Shown: positions 1 to 9,080 of the stretch, piece by piece
Layout of the letters: every line of letters begins with the position of its first letter
Position numbering within the stretch: the first letter of the stretch is position 1
From: FEB-25 sp963822175
Lineage (GTDB): Bacteria > Chloroflexota > Anaerolineae > Anaerolineales > UBA4823
Length of the DNA: 64,000 nt
Direction of reading: 5' to 3'
Assembly: GCA_963822175.1 (NCBI GenBank)
Contig: CAWGGJ010000008.1
Span: 682,001-746,000 of the forward strand
The notes under the pieces: model-generated
What the model was told of the DNA's origin: nothing
Seen by the model: the letters and a program-made list of their open reading frames with translations, nothing else
Databases searched by the model: none
Program-made: the position numbers and the translations under genes

Positions 1-1779
1 ATCTTACCCCCAGAAGTAGCCTCCCAGATTGCAGCTGGTGAGGTTGTTGAACGTCCAGCGTCGGTAGTAAAGGAATTATTGGAGAACTCCCTGGATGCGG
101 GAGCCAGGCAAATTACAATTCACATTAAAGAAGCAGGTCAAAGGCTGGTGGAGATTTCTGATGATGGATGTGGAATTCCGGCTGATGAGCTTGTTTTATC
201 TGTGGAACGCCATGCAACGAGCAAGCTAAGATCAGCACAGGACCTGTATAAGATTGCAACATTGGGTTTTCGAGGTGAGGCGCTGGCATCCATTGGATCG
301 GTGGCAAGGTTGACCATAACCTCGAGGATAGATAAATCGCCCACAGGAGCACGTATCCACGTTGAAGGCGGGAAAGCAGGTAAAGTACAAATTGTAGGAG
401 CTCCGGTTGGTACAACAGTGCTGGTAGAAGATCTTTTTTATAATGTCCCCGCCCGGTTGAAATTCCTGAAGCATATATCCACAGAACGCCGTCATATTGA
501 TGAAATGGTCACCAGGTATTCCTTGGCTTATCCTGAGGTACGCTTTCAGCTCTACCAGGATGATCGACCTGTGCTATTGACCAGCGGCAACGGTAACCGG
601 TCTGAGGTTTTGGCGACTCTTTATGGTGTTGAAGTAGCCAGGCGGATGTTGAGTGTCCTTGCTGAGGAGGATGGATTATCCCTGACAGGATTTATCAGCC
701 CGATCAGCCTTACCCGATCAAACAGGCGGGAGATCACTTTTTTTGTTAACGGACGCCCCGTCCAGGATCCTGCACTTGGAACTGCTTTGGTCCAGGCATA
801 CCATACACTACTGATGGTGGGAAGATATCCGTTAGCGATTTTATTCCTTCAGCTGCCAGCAGATACCGTTGACGTGAATGTTCATCCAACCAAGGCGGAG
901 GTACGCTTCAAGGATGCTGACCTGGTCTTCCGAGGAGTCCAAAGGGCAATCAGGCGGGCATTATTGGCTCATTCACCAATCCCATCCGTCAGTGGGAATC
1001 TGTATTGGCAAGCATCACCTGCTAACCAGGCAAACGCCCGGCAGGTAGATCCTGCCTGGGGAATGTCTGCAAGCCTACAGGAATATCCTCCGCCTGCTAC
1101 AACAGACTCACAATCAGCAACGCTACTGACATCAACAGCACAAACAAGTCTATCACGACCAGCTATTCCACTTTTACGCCTGGTTGGCCAGATTGCATCT
1201 GCGTATCTAGTTGCAGAAGGACCGGATGGGCTTTATTTGATCGATCAGCATGCTGCTCACGAGAGGGTTTTATTTGAGAGCTTTATGGCGATGTGGAGTC
1301 AAGCCAATCAATCCACGGATCAGACCAGCAGTAACCGGATTCCCGCACAGATGTTGCTGAAACCGGTGAGTATTGACTTACCGCCTGCAGCTGCGCGATT
1401 GATCGAGGAACAGCTTCCAGTGCTGAATAAGTTGGGATTTCAAATCGAACTTTTTGGAAGGGGCAGCTTTTTGGTCCGGGCGATACCTACCCTGTTGGCT
1501 GGGATGGATCCTACTGCTGCAGTGGGAGTGATCGTTGAGGATTTTGAGGAAGATGAAACTCCATTGCAAGCAGTATCAGAAGCCAGGATCATCGCCAGGG
1601 TATGCAAGCGTGCGGCGATCAAAGCGGGACAAAATCTTACTTCACAGGAGCAATCGGCGTTATTAAACGACCTGGAAGCCTGCCAATCTCCACGTACCTG
1701 CCCACATGGACGTCCAACGATGATTCACCTATCAGTGGACTTGCTGGAACGACAGTTCGGACGCAAGGGAGCGCGCTGA
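1..1779 (+). CDS. mutL: DNA mismatch repair protein MutL (5' end outside window)
   Basis: The reading frame is open from base 1 and already encodes the conserved MutL start region (LPPEVASQIAAGEVVERP), so only a few N-terminal residues are missing; the TTG at 79 is not the true start. GHKL ATPase motifs follow (ELLENSLDAGA, DDGCGI, GFRGEALASI). The C-terminal part has the nuclease motif DQHAAHERVLFE at 1243-1278 and CPHGRP near the end. By family knowledge, MutL of this kind is a nicking endonuclease that couples MutS mismatch recognition to strand excision. This suggests methyl-independent repair. mutS lies at 26.5 kb rather than beside it. Identity is very secure. Confidence 0.97.
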   Translation: MLPPEVASQIAAGEVVERPASVVKELLENSLDAGARQITIHIKEAGQRLVEISDDGCGIPADELVLSVERHATSKLRSAQDLYKIATLGFRGEALASIGSVARLTITSRIDKSPTGARIHVEGGKAGKVQIVGAPVGTTVLVEDLFYNVPARLKFLKHISTERRHIDEMVTRYSLAYPEVRFQLYQDDRPVLLTSGNGNRSEVLATLYGVEVARRMLSVLAEEDGLSLTGFISPISLTRSNRREITFFVNGRPVQDPALGTALVQAYHTLLMVGRYPLAILFLQLPADTVDVNVHPTKAEVRFKDADLVFRGVQRAIRRALLAHSPIPSVSGNLYWQASPANQANARQVDPAWGMSASLQEYPPPATTDSQSATLLTSTAQTSLSRPAIPLLRLVGQIASAYLVAEGPDGLYLIDQHAAHERVLFESFMAMWSQANQSTDQTSSNRIPAQMLLKPVSIDLPPAAARLIEEQLPVLNKLGFQIELFGRGSFLVRAIPTLLAGMDPTAAVGVIVEDFEEDETPLQAVSEARIIARVCKRAAIKAGQNLTSQEQSALLNDLEACQSPRTCPHGRPTMIHLSVDLLERQFGRKGAR

Positions 1780-1796
1780 AGAAGGAATCTGATAGC

Positions 1797-2762
1797 ATGC
1801 AAGTCATCTGGCTCGAAAAGCAAACGTTAAGTATTCGTGAGGATGTTCCTATACCAGATCCAGGAGAAGGTGAAGCACTGATCAAAATCCTCCTGACAGG
1901 ATTGTGTAGTACAGATCTTGAATTGGTGCGTGGGTACTATCCTTTTACAGGCATACCTGGCCATGAGTTTGTTGGCAGGGTGGTGAGTTCGCCAAGCGAT
2001 CCAGCCTGGATCGAGAAGCGTGTGGTGGGTGAGATCAGTATTGCTTGTGGAAAGTGTGATACCTGTAAATCAGGTCTTAATCGACATTGTGAGCGCCGGA
2101 AAACTTTGGGTATCCACGATTGGAATGGAGCTTTCGCTGAGTACCTGGTCCTGCCACTGGTAAATCTGCATGTTGTTCCAGATCATCTTCCAAATGAAGT
2201 CGCGGTATTCACTGAACCAGTGGCCGCTGCCCTCGAAATCCTGGAACAAACCAGCCTCGAAACCCGTGATCGGGTACTGGTGATAGGAGCAGGACGGCTT
2301 GGGCAATTAATTGCTTCGGTCATCCAGCGTGTTGGATGTCAGCTTGACGTGGTTGCACGACACCCCAGGCAGCGTGAGCTCTTGGCTGAACGTAATATTA
2401 ATGTAATTGATGAGGATGCGATATTCACCCGAAAATATGATGTAGTGGTGGAAGCTACGGGTACAGCAGGGGGCTTTGAGTTAGCAATGAAATCGATCCG
2501 TCCGCGTGGAAGGATTATTTTAAAAAGCACTTATAAAGGGAATGTGCAGGTGAATTTTTCACAGATCGTTGTGGATGAGATCACGCTTATTGGATCTCGC
2601 TGTGGTTCATTCGATCCAGCAATGAGATTATTGGCGGAGGGGAAAATAAACCCACATCGGTTGATTGAAGCAACCTATTCACTTGATCAAGGAATCTCTG
2701 CTTTTGAACACGCTTCCAGACCAGGTGTGCTTAAGGTGTTATTACGACCTGGTGAGGCATGA
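1797..2762 (+). CDS. Zinc-dependent alcohol dehydrogenase-like (MDR family) oxidoreductase
   Basis: A 321-aa medium-chain dehydrogenase/reductase. The ATG at 1797 follows a GAAGGA ribosome site and lies 17 nt after the mutL stop, so the two may be co-transcribed. GroES-like motifs are visible (GHEFVGRVV), with a structural-zinc cysteine cluster CGKCDTCKSGLNRHC and the Rossmann motif VIGAGRLGQ. Family members oxidise alcohols or polyols with NAD(P). The protein is somewhat short for the family (about 340-350 aa), and the substrate cannot be read from the sequence. Its last 32 nt overlap the convergent kinase gene on the other strand. Confidence 0.88.
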   Translation: MQVIWLEKQTLSIREDVPIPDPGEGEALIKILLTGLCSTDLELVRGYYPFTGIPGHEFVGRVVSSPSDPAWIEKRVVGEISIACGKCDTCKSGLNRHCERRKTLGIHDWNGAFAEYLVLPLVNLHVVPDHLPNEVAVFTEPVAAALEILEQTSLETRDRVLVIGAGRLGQLIASVIQRVGCQLDVVARHPRQRELLAERNINVIDEDAIFTRKYDVVVEATGTAGGFELAMKSIRPRGRIILKSTYKGNVQVNFSQIVVDEITLIGSRCGSFDPAMRLLAEGKINPHRLIEATYSLDQGISAFEHASRPGVLKVLLRPGEA

Positions 2763-3954
2763 ATTCGCATTCTTTGGGAAGATGAACAGTAAAAGTCGAG
2801 CCGATACCAACCGTACTTTCAACTTCAATTTTTCCTTTGTGTCCTTCAACAATTTGCCTGCAAATGGTTAAACCCAAACCAGTTCCCTTGGCGTTTTTTT
2901 CAAGGGTTGGAACGCGGAAAAATCGCTCGAAAAGATGGGGTAGATATTCTGCAGGGATACCCTGACCATTATCCTGGACACTGAAGGATATACCCGCCGG
3001 GGATTCTTTCGCACTGACATGAATCTCACATTCTTGGGGGCTGTATTTGATTGCATTGTTTATCAGGTTAAGGCTAACCTGCTTTATCTTATCTTTGTCA
3101 GCTGTTATCTGTAAAGGATAGGCGGGCAAATCCAGGTATATTTTGATTTCTTTACTCCCTGTTTGCATTCGCATTATATCTACGCTCTCTTTAAGCAGCT
3201 GTGCCAGGTCAAATAAGGTCGGTTTATATTTAACCCTGCCAGACTCAAAGCGGGCATAATCCAGGTAGGATGTAGTCAGGTTTGTTAGGCGGTTGAATTC
3301 AGCCTGGATCATCTGAGATATTTGCTCGTGTTTACTTTCAGGTAAATCAGGTCTTTGTAACAGGTAGAGGGCAGTATTGAGGGATGCCAGGGGAGTGCGT
3401 AATTCATGCACAAGCTCAGCTAAAAGATCTGATTGGAGAAATCGATATGTGTTATTGATGCATATTGCTGCCTGAGATGCAAATGAAGCCAGGATCTCAT
3501 GGTCAAGCAGTGAAAAATCCCCGCTGCGCTTGTTCACAACTTCCAGAATACCCAATGGTTTATTTTTTACATAAAGTGGAACACTGAGTATCGAATGAAG
3601 CTCGATGTTTGGCAGATCGATCATACCCCCGTAATTATCATCCGACTTCTGTAGATCATTGATCATCACCGGCAAGCGATGGGAATATACCCAACCTTCT
3701 AGGCTATTCTCCATTGAAATGGTAAATCCCCTGTTCAGAGTTTTATTGTTATACCAACCAGTTTCTAACGATAGCAATGGTTGATATTGATCAGGTAATA
3801 AAATCCAGGAGCCTTCAGCATCACAGAGTGCCACTGCTGCTTCAACAATCTTTGTTATAAGAAGGTCATTGTTGAGTATTGACGCCAATTCGTTCAATAC
3901 AGTAAACAATTGCTGATATCTTTCAACAGCTGATAATGGATTATTGCCAGTCAT
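2731..3954 (-). CDS. GAF-domain sensor histidine kinase
   Basis: A 407-aa protein with no membrane segment, so probably cytoplasmic. Residues about 20-165 form a GAF domain. A HisKA dimerisation/phosphoacceptor box (LVHELRTPLASL) starts near 180, and an HATPase_c domain follows with N box (NLINNAIKYS), G1 (DNGQGI) and G2 (GTGLGLTI). It is the third gene of an operon: the ATG overlaps the Sir2 stop by 14 nt, with GAGG just upstream. The only receiver domain in this operon is the REC-ATPase protein at 5886, a plausible phosphotransfer partner by inference. The 3' end overlaps the convergent dehydrogenase gene. Confidence 0.92.
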   Translation of the reverse strand: MTGNNPLSAVERYQQLFTVLNELASILNNDLLITKIVEAAVALCDAEGSWILLPDQYQPLLSLETGWYNNKTLNRGFTISMENSLEGWVYSHRLPVMINDLQKSDDNYGGMIDLPNIELHSILSVPLYVKNKPLGILEVVNKRSGDFSLLDHEILASFASQAAICINNTYRFLQSDLLAELVHELRTPLASLNTALYLLQRPDLPESKHEQISQMIQAEFNRLTNLTTSYLDYARFESGRVKYKPTLFDLAQLLKESVDIMRMQTGSKEIKIYLDLPAYPLQITADKDKIKQVSLNLINNAIKYSPQECEIHVSAKESPAGISFSVQDNGQGIPAEYLPHLFERFFRVPTLEKNAKGTGLGLTICRQIVEGHKGKIEVESTVGIGSTFTVHLPKECEFMPHQVVITP

Positions 3955-4723
3955 CTAAAACCTCGCTTGCTATCAGTGGAAAAACATCTACCACATCTGC
4001 CCTGATAATGAGATCGGCGCGAACATCAATATATGTATCAGCATGATTAATAATAATTATTCGGGCACCATTATCCAATGCAAGGATGGGGAGCTTGGCT
4101 GAAGGTAACACTTCCAATGATGTACCAGCAATCAGCATCAGGTCACAGTGGCTGCTGGCTTCTTCGGCCTTCAACCAGGTTTTCACTGGCAATTGTTCTT
4201 CGAAGAGGATTATGTCAGGTTTCAGTATCCCTCCACATGTTTGGCAAAGCGGAATTGTACAGTAATTAATATATTCCTGGATGACGGTGTTTGATGCTAC
4301 CTGCCTGAAGCATTTTATGCAGGTTAAAGTATTTAATGTCCCATGGATCTCCAGGACGTTATTTGCACCCGCACGGGTGTGCAGGCCATCAATATTTTGA
4401 GTAATTATTGTCGAAATGTAACCGGAAGCTTGCAATCTTGCCAGGGCAACATGGGCGGTGTTCGGTGATGCTGATAACATATGAACCGCTAATGGATGAA
4501 GCCATTTGTAGAATAGTTCTGGATCATAGCGAAATGCAGACAATGAAGCCACTTCCATCGGTAAGAAGCGGGTCCATAAGCCAATCCCAGGACTACGAAA
4601 ATCCGGTATGCCCGAGGGAGTAGAAATACCAGCGCCGGTGAGTACCACGACCCGGTGGGAATGTTTTAGCATGTCTGAAGCTAGATTGGTGGTATTAATT
4701 ATCTCTTGGTAAGAACTGCTCAT
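3941..4723 (-). CDS. cobB: NAD-dependent protein deacylase, Sir2 family
   Basis: A 260-aa sirtuin of typical bacterial length. Visible motifs are the NAD-binding GAGIS...GIPDFRSPG, the TQNIDGLHTRAG loop, the catalytic His in EIHGTL, a zinc site with CIKC and CQTC pairs, and GTSLEVLPSA. The family removes acyl groups from lysine using NAD. The ATG overlaps the TGA of the upstream REC-ATPase gene (ATGA, 4720-4723), and the 3' end overlaps the histidine kinase. A sirtuin translationally coupled between two signalling proteins is unusual and may mean it acts on the same regulatory system. Confidence 0.93.
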   Translation of the reverse strand: MSSSYQEIINTTNLASDMLKHSHRVVVLTGAGISTPSGIPDFRSPGIGLWTRFLPMEVASLSAFRYDPELFYKWLHPLAVHMLSASPNTAHVALARLQASGYISTIITQNIDGLHTRAGANNVLEIHGTLNTLTCIKCFRQVASNTVIQEYINYCTIPLCQTCGGILKPDIILFEEQLPVKTWLKAEEASSHCDLMLIAGTSLEVLPSAKLPILALDNGARIIIINHADTYIDVRADLIIRADVVDVFPLIASEVLDDWQ

Positions 4724-5886
4724 TCTTTAGCGCGAACGCGTTTAGATATATTATCAGCCAGCTTGGCGAACTGCTGTGATGTCAGGTTGTCTGGATGTTG
4801 AATCACCAGGGGAACATTTGCTTTCGAACACTGGTAGGTAAGTTCAGGTGCAGCAGTAAAGACAATACTGATTGGATGTCGATATTCAGTTTGCACCTGC
4901 GCTAGTGAATATTGCATCTCTGTCCTCACCCGGTTGTATAAGACCGTATTAATTCTTCCTTCACCAAAGCCTTTCTTGGCTAGTTCCTCCACTAATTCCA
5001 GGCTACGCACGATTGTATTAGGAACTGGCTCCATGACAACTATGATTTCGTCACAGTGGGTAAGTATTTTATCTGTTATTGGCGTCAGTCCTGGCCCTAA
5101 ATCAATCACAATATGTGAAGCCATATAAGCCAGGTATCTGGCGATCGCTTCAAAATGGTCGACAGAAATGATGTATTTTGCATTGGCTGGGTTGTAGGAA
5201 GACAATAATAACTTGACTCCTGATTTATGTAAGAAAAATTCGCCATCAATTGCATCCTGGGTGATGTTTTCGGGCGGGAGTAATAATAACCGCGATAAAC
5301 CTTCAGGATTTAAATACCCCAGGTCTAAAGCCATGCTCCCTTCACCTGGCCGAAATTCAGTAATGATCACATCCTTTTTACTACGTAATTGCAAGCTGAT
5401 CCCTAAATTCAATGCCAGTGTTGAAACACCTAATCCACCTTTAACTGCCATAACACCGGTCACATAACCTCGGTTTTTAGATTCGGGTGTTGTGGTTACT
5501 GGGGTTTGTGGTTTTTTCCCACGAGCAAGGACTGCTTTCACATGGGCGAAAAGTTCACGCGGTTGGGTTGGTTTGGTTAAATAATCATCCGCCCCAGATT
5601 CAAATCCTTCTATTTTATCGTCCACCTGGGTTTTGGCAGTGAACATTATGATGGGTATATTCGTAGTAGTTGGATTAGCGCGCAGCTTACGAGCAACCTC
5701 ATAACCATCCATGTCAGGCATCATGATATCTAATAGGACCATATCAGGTTTATCACCTTGCGTAAGAGCGATCGCTTGAATTCCGCTATTAGCAGCAATG
5801 ATCTTATAGCCTTGGTGTTGTAACATCAGCCCAACTAATCGCAATGTGTCCAAATCATCATCAACGATGAGGATTTTTTCCGCCAT
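4720..5886 (-). CDS. Response-regulator receiver fused to a CpaE/MinD-type ATPase
   Basis: A 388-aa two-domain protein. Residues 1-120 are a complete receiver domain with acidic pocket D9/D10, phosphoacceptor D53 in VLLDIMMP, and DDYLTKP. From about 140 there is a ParA/MinD-like fold whose deviant Walker A reads KGGLGVST, with Val where the usual KGGxGKS/T has the second Lys. This loss is typical of CpaE-like members. Switch-like motifs follow (HIVIDLGPGL, IIVVMEPV). In other bacteria CpaE proteins localise Tad/Flp pilus assembly, but no tad genes are here. It heads the operon, with an AAGGAG ribosome site upstream. Confidence 0.88.
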   Translation of the reverse strand: MAEKILIVDDDLDTLRLVGLMLQHQGYKIIAANSGIQAIALTQGDKPDMVLLDIMMPDMDGYEVARKLRANPTTTNIPIIMFTAKTQVDDKIEGFESGADDYLTKPTQPRELFAHVKAVLARGKKPQTPVTTTPESKNRGYVTGVMAVKGGLGVSTLALNLGISLQLRSKKDVIITEFRPGEGSMALDLGYLNPEGLSRLLLLPPENITQDAIDGEFFLHKSGVKLLLSSYNPANAKYIISVDHFEAIARYLAYMASHIVIDLGPGLTPITDKILTHCDEIIVVMEPVPNTIVRSLELVEELAKKGFGEGRINTVLYNRVRTEMQYSLAQVQTEYRHPISIVFTAAPELTYQCSKANVPLVIQHPDNLTSQQFAKLADNISKRVRAKE

Positions 5887-5979
5887 GATGCCAACTCCTT
5901 AGAATAAATTTAGTACTTTTATCACGATACAAGAGTATTACTAAATGGGCATTGAAAGAATAGCCTATTCATTATACGC

Positions 5980-5985
5980 TATAAT
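5980..5985 (+). promoter_or_regulatory. -10 box (TATAAT) for a leaderless tilS transcript
   Basis: TATAAT ends 9 nt before the tilS ATG and no Shine-Dalgarno sequence is present. With a start site about 7 nt below the -10, the mRNA would begin 2-3 nt before the ATG. No good -35 is seen. Confidence 0.5.
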
Positions 5986-5994
5986 TCTTTGTAG

Positions 5995-7422
5995 ATGCTC
6001 AAAAATATACCATTTATTTTACAATACGATTGTATATTGCAGCCTGAAGACCTTTTATTGGTCGGTGTTTCAGGGGGACCAGATAGTTTATGTCTGTTGC
6101 ATGTATTACACCAAATTGGATATCCACTTATTGCAGTCCATGTAAATCATGGACTACGCCCTGAGGCAGATACTGAGGTAATAAACGTTGAAGAATTAAC
6201 CCACCAGCTAAATGTAAAATTAGTTTCATGCCAGGCTGATGTATTAGGGTATTCACAAGAAAATTTAGTTTCAGTGGAAGAGGCTGCACGTATTTTGCGT
6301 TATCGCATCCTTTTTGAGCAAGCAAAAATCCACAAGGCGCATGCAGTTGTGGTGGGTCATAATGCAGATGATCAGGTTGAAACCATATTAATGCATTTGA
6401 TCCGAGGCTCAGGTCTTGCTGGATTGAAAGGAATGGAATATCGGATATTACCCAATCCTTGGAGTGAGGTTATCCCGCTCGTTCGACCTTTCCTATCCAT
6501 ATCGCGGGTCGATATCCAGAGGTATATTGTTGAGCATGCTCTCGTACCGATCTTGGATCGAAGCAATCTGGATATATCGTTCTTCCGCAACAGGATCAGG
6601 CATGAATTATTACCGGTTCTTGAAAGCTATAATCCATCCATTCGGCATGCATTATTACGGTTGGGACAGGTAGTAAAAGATGACTACGCGTTGTTACAGA
6701 AATTAACTGAGGATTCCTGGGAATCGATATTAATCCAGAAAGGAGAATCATATCTAGAATTTAATAAAACCGAATTTATATCACTGCCGCTCTCCATTCA
6801 ACGACTATTATTGCGAAAGGCAATCGCTTATCATCGCCCTGGACTCATTGATGTGGAATTTGACTGTATCGAACGAGGATTGGCACTTATTGCGGCAGAC
6901 AAGTCAAGCACTCAGATGGATATGATTTCCGGTTTACGGTTGATCATTGAGAATCAATATTTCTGGTTGGCAGCATGGCATGCAGACCTGCCAGGGAATG
7001 ACTTTCCAAGGGTTTCACCAGGCGAGGGAAGGGTTTTACTAATCCCATCGTTGAATTTGCTGAATGATGACTGGAAATTGGAAGTAGAGCAGATCATTGA
7101 CCTGGAATTGTCATATCAAGAAAGTCAGCTTAATTCCGACCCCTATCAAGCCTGGATGGATATCGGAGAATTGAAACATCCATTAATTGTTCGTTCCCGT
7201 GAACCTGGAGATAAGGTTCAACCGCTAGGTATGAATGGACATTCAATAAAATTATCTGATTTAATGATCAATCTCAAGCTGCCTAAACGGATTAGGTCAT
7301 CCTGGCCACTCGTCTGTTCGGGAGATGAAATATTGTGGGTACCAGGCTTTCGATTAAGCCATCTGGTAAGACTCAATCAAAACACTAAAAAAGCCATTCA
7401 CCTGAAACTATTCTGTAATTGA
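5995..7422 (+). CDS. tilS: tRNA(Ile)-lysidine synthetase TilS
   Basis: A 475-aa protein with the N-type ATP pyrophosphatase P-loop SGGPDS at residues 26-31, followed by VHVNHGLRPEAD and VVGHNADDQVETILMHLIRGSG, all diagnostic of TilS. The C-terminal part (after about 370) matches the TilS substrate-binding domain (LIVRSREPGDKVQPLGM). The enzyme converts the anticodon wobble cytidine of tRNA-Ile(CAU) to lysidine. The ATG at 5995 has no ribosome site but a TATAAT just upstream, so translation may be leaderless. The last 15 nt overlap the convergent recombinase-like gene. Confidence 0.96.
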   Translation: MLKNIPFILQYDCILQPEDLLLVGVSGGPDSLCLLHVLHQIGYPLIAVHVNHGLRPEADTEVINVEELTHQLNVKLVSCQADVLGYSQENLVSVEEAARILRYRILFEQAKIHKAHAVVVGHNADDQVETILMHLIRGSGLAGLKGMEYRILPNPWSEVIPLVRPFLSISRVDIQRYIVEHALVPILDRSNLDISFFRNRIRHELLPVLESYNPSIRHALLRLGQVVKDDYALLQKLTEDSWESILIQKGESYLEFNKTEFISLPLSIQRLLLRKAIAYHRPGLIDVEFDCIERGLALIAADKSSTQMDMISGLRLIIENQYFWLAAWHADLPGNDFPRVSPGEGRVLLIPSLNLLNDDWKLEVEQIIDLELSYQESQLNSDPYQAWMDIGELKHPLIVRSREPGDKVQPLGMNGHSIKLSDLMINLKLPKRIRSSWPLVCSGDEILWVPGFRLSHLVRLNQNTKKAIHLKLFCN

Positions 7423-8313
7423 ACCACCTAATTTCTGCAGTTTTAGCCTTACTTCCCGCCATTGAATCTTGGAGAGACCCATTTTTTGGCGTACCTTGTT
7501 CGATTCCATACCATTTTTAATGTCACTCAAAGCACAGGTCCATCGGCACATCTCAAAGGAAAGATGTTTTGTAAGGCCTGCTTCTTCACCAAGGTCTTCA
7601 AGGAGATATTCAAGACGTCGTTGCGACCATGGAAACACCCGGTCACTAACCTGATATTGTTGTTTATACTCTTGAAATGCATTTATCCACTCTTCCGATA
7701 TTGGAATATTACGTTCCTTGTAGCGGTGTTGAGGACTGGCGTATCGAACAAAGATCAGAGGGCCATTGGTTTTATCTAAATCAATATGGTTGGGACTGAG
7801 CGCAAGGCATTCACTCTTTTTTATGCCAGTCTCCAATAATAGGGCTAGAAGGGTGTAATAGCGTGCATCTGGCTGTATTGCATGCCTATAATTGCTGGCC
7901 ACTTTTAGCACAGCTTCCGTTTCTTCTGCAGTGAGTACCTGGGGAAGGGGACTGATCACTGATTGTTGTAATACTTTTTCAGCGGGGTCGACCAGTATTA
8001 CCCCGTATTGTAACAGCCAGCGGAAAAATGCTTTGATCGAGGTAATACGCCTGGCTAAAGTTTTAGGGCTGCATGGAACCCCACGATGTTTCTGCATCCA
8101 ATCAAGGAAATTATTCAGCTCATTCGTGGTGATGGCACCCAGTGGCCTGTCAGGAGGCAGATAGGCTGCTAGGAGCAGCAGATCAGCAATGAAAGCTTTA
8201 ATGGTGTGGGGGGATTTTCCCTGGTCGTTCAGGTAAATTCTCCAGAAGTTAATTGCAGGGACAAGGGGTGTATGGGCATTAACATGGGAAGGGATTTTGG
8301 TTTCTGGTGACAT
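7408..8313 (-). CDS. Degenerate tyrosine recombinase/integrase-fold protein, probably not catalytic
   Basis: A 301-aa protein with an N-terminal SAM-like core-binding domain (about 20-115) and a C-terminal XerC/D-like domain (about 125-290). Compared with Xer: box I, normally TGLRxSE, is TGIKKSE (Arg to Lys); box II, normally HxLRH, is EMCRW (His to Glu, His to Trp, only the Arg kept); the GHSS box is GLSK (His lost); and no Tyr is found at the nucleophile position. So about one of six active-site residues remains. The gene is intact, has a strong GGAGG site, and has no flanking tRNA or att-like repeats. It may be a DNA-binding relic or regulator. Confidence 0.75.
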   Translation of the reverse strand: MSPETKIPSHVNAHTPLVPAINFWRIYLNDQGKSPHTIKAFIADLLLLAAYLPPDRPLGAITTNELNNFLDWMQKHRGVPCSPKTLARRITSIKAFFRWLLQYGVILVDPAEKVLQQSVISPLPQVLTAEETEAVLKVASNYRHAIQPDARYYTLLALLLETGIKKSECLALSPNHIDLDKTNGPLIFVRYASPQHRYKERNIPISEEWINAFQEYKQQYQVSDRVFPWSQRRLEYLLEDLGEEAGLTKHLSFEMCRWTCALSDIKNGMESNKVRQKMGLSKIQWREVRLKLQKLGGSITE

Positions 8314-8472
8314 GCTTCCTCCAGGAGGGCTTGCGTATAGAATATTCGTATAGCCGATATCTCAGTTTAGCGTAATACCACTGGTTTGTCAACCAAAATC
8401 GGGTCCAATTAAATCCCAATAATTATGAAATTTATTCAAGCCAAGCTATGAATTCGGCGGAAATTAGCAGGT

Positions 8473-9030
8473 TTACCCGGCAAGACCTAGTTCAGGAGCA
8501 ATGGTCCGCATCGCCAGGATCACATTTCCGACATGTTCCCAAAGATCGATATCAAATTCCTCGGCTGCTTTTGTTATTTCATCCCTGTTGGCACCGGCAG
8601 CAAAGGCTCGGTCTTTCCACTTCTTTTTTACCGAACTAGCTTCCAGGTCTGATAAGGAACGGGATGGTCGAACGAGAGCAACCGCTGTGATCAAGCCGGT
8701 AATCTCGTCGCAAGCGTAGAGAGCTTTTTCCATTCGGGTTTGCCTGGGCACGCCGGTATGATCAGCATGACTCAAAACAGCGTGAATGATTTCCTCGGGT
8801 ACACCTTTTTCATGCAGGATAGAAGCACCGGCAAGTGGATGTTCTTCCAAAGTTGGGTGTATCTCCCAATCAAAGTCATGCAAGATACCAGTGATTCCCC
8901 AGGTTTCTTGATCTTCGTTGAATTTGGCTGCATAGAACCGCATGGCAGCTTCCACAGCCAGCATGTGCCTGACGAGGTTTTCATTTTTTACATACTCGTG
9001 TACGATCTCGAGTGCTTCAGCTCGGTTCAT
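8473..9030 (-). CDS. HD-domain hydrolase
   Basis: A 185-aa HD/HDIG-like protein. The metal site is visible as H22 (VRHMLAVE), the HD pair in GILHDFDWE, a later His in EHPLAG, SHADHTG, and Asp in CDEITG. HD proteins of this size act as phosphohydrolases on nucleotides or similar substrates; the exact substrate is unknown. The ATG at 9030 has an AAGGAG site. The 159 nt between it and the recombinase-like gene hold only that gene's CCTCCAGGAGG-containing ribosome site and no other clear feature. Confidence 0.85.
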   Translation of the reverse strand: MNRAEALEIVHEYVKNENLVRHMLAVEAAMRFYAAKFNEDQETWGITGILHDFDWEIHPTLEEHPLAGASILHEKGVPEEIIHAVLSHADHTGVPRQTRMEKALYACDEITGLITAVALVRPSRSLSDLEASSVKKKWKDRAFAAGANRDEITKAAEEFDIDLWEHVGNVILAMRTIAPELGLAG

Positions 9031-9080
9031 TCTGGCTCCTTATAATCAGAACTTGCAGTGTAAATTGATAAGCATTATTC

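Noticed and set aside
1602..1796. Longer start of the alcohol dehydrogenase inside mutL
   Set aside because: The extra 65 residues are a shadow of the mutL C-terminus; ATG 1797 has a ribosome site and begins the conserved domain.
7408..8313. Integrase-marked mobile island
   Set aside because: The protein lacks catalytic residues, and there is no tRNA, direct repeat or cargo with different character nearby; neighbours are housekeeping genes.
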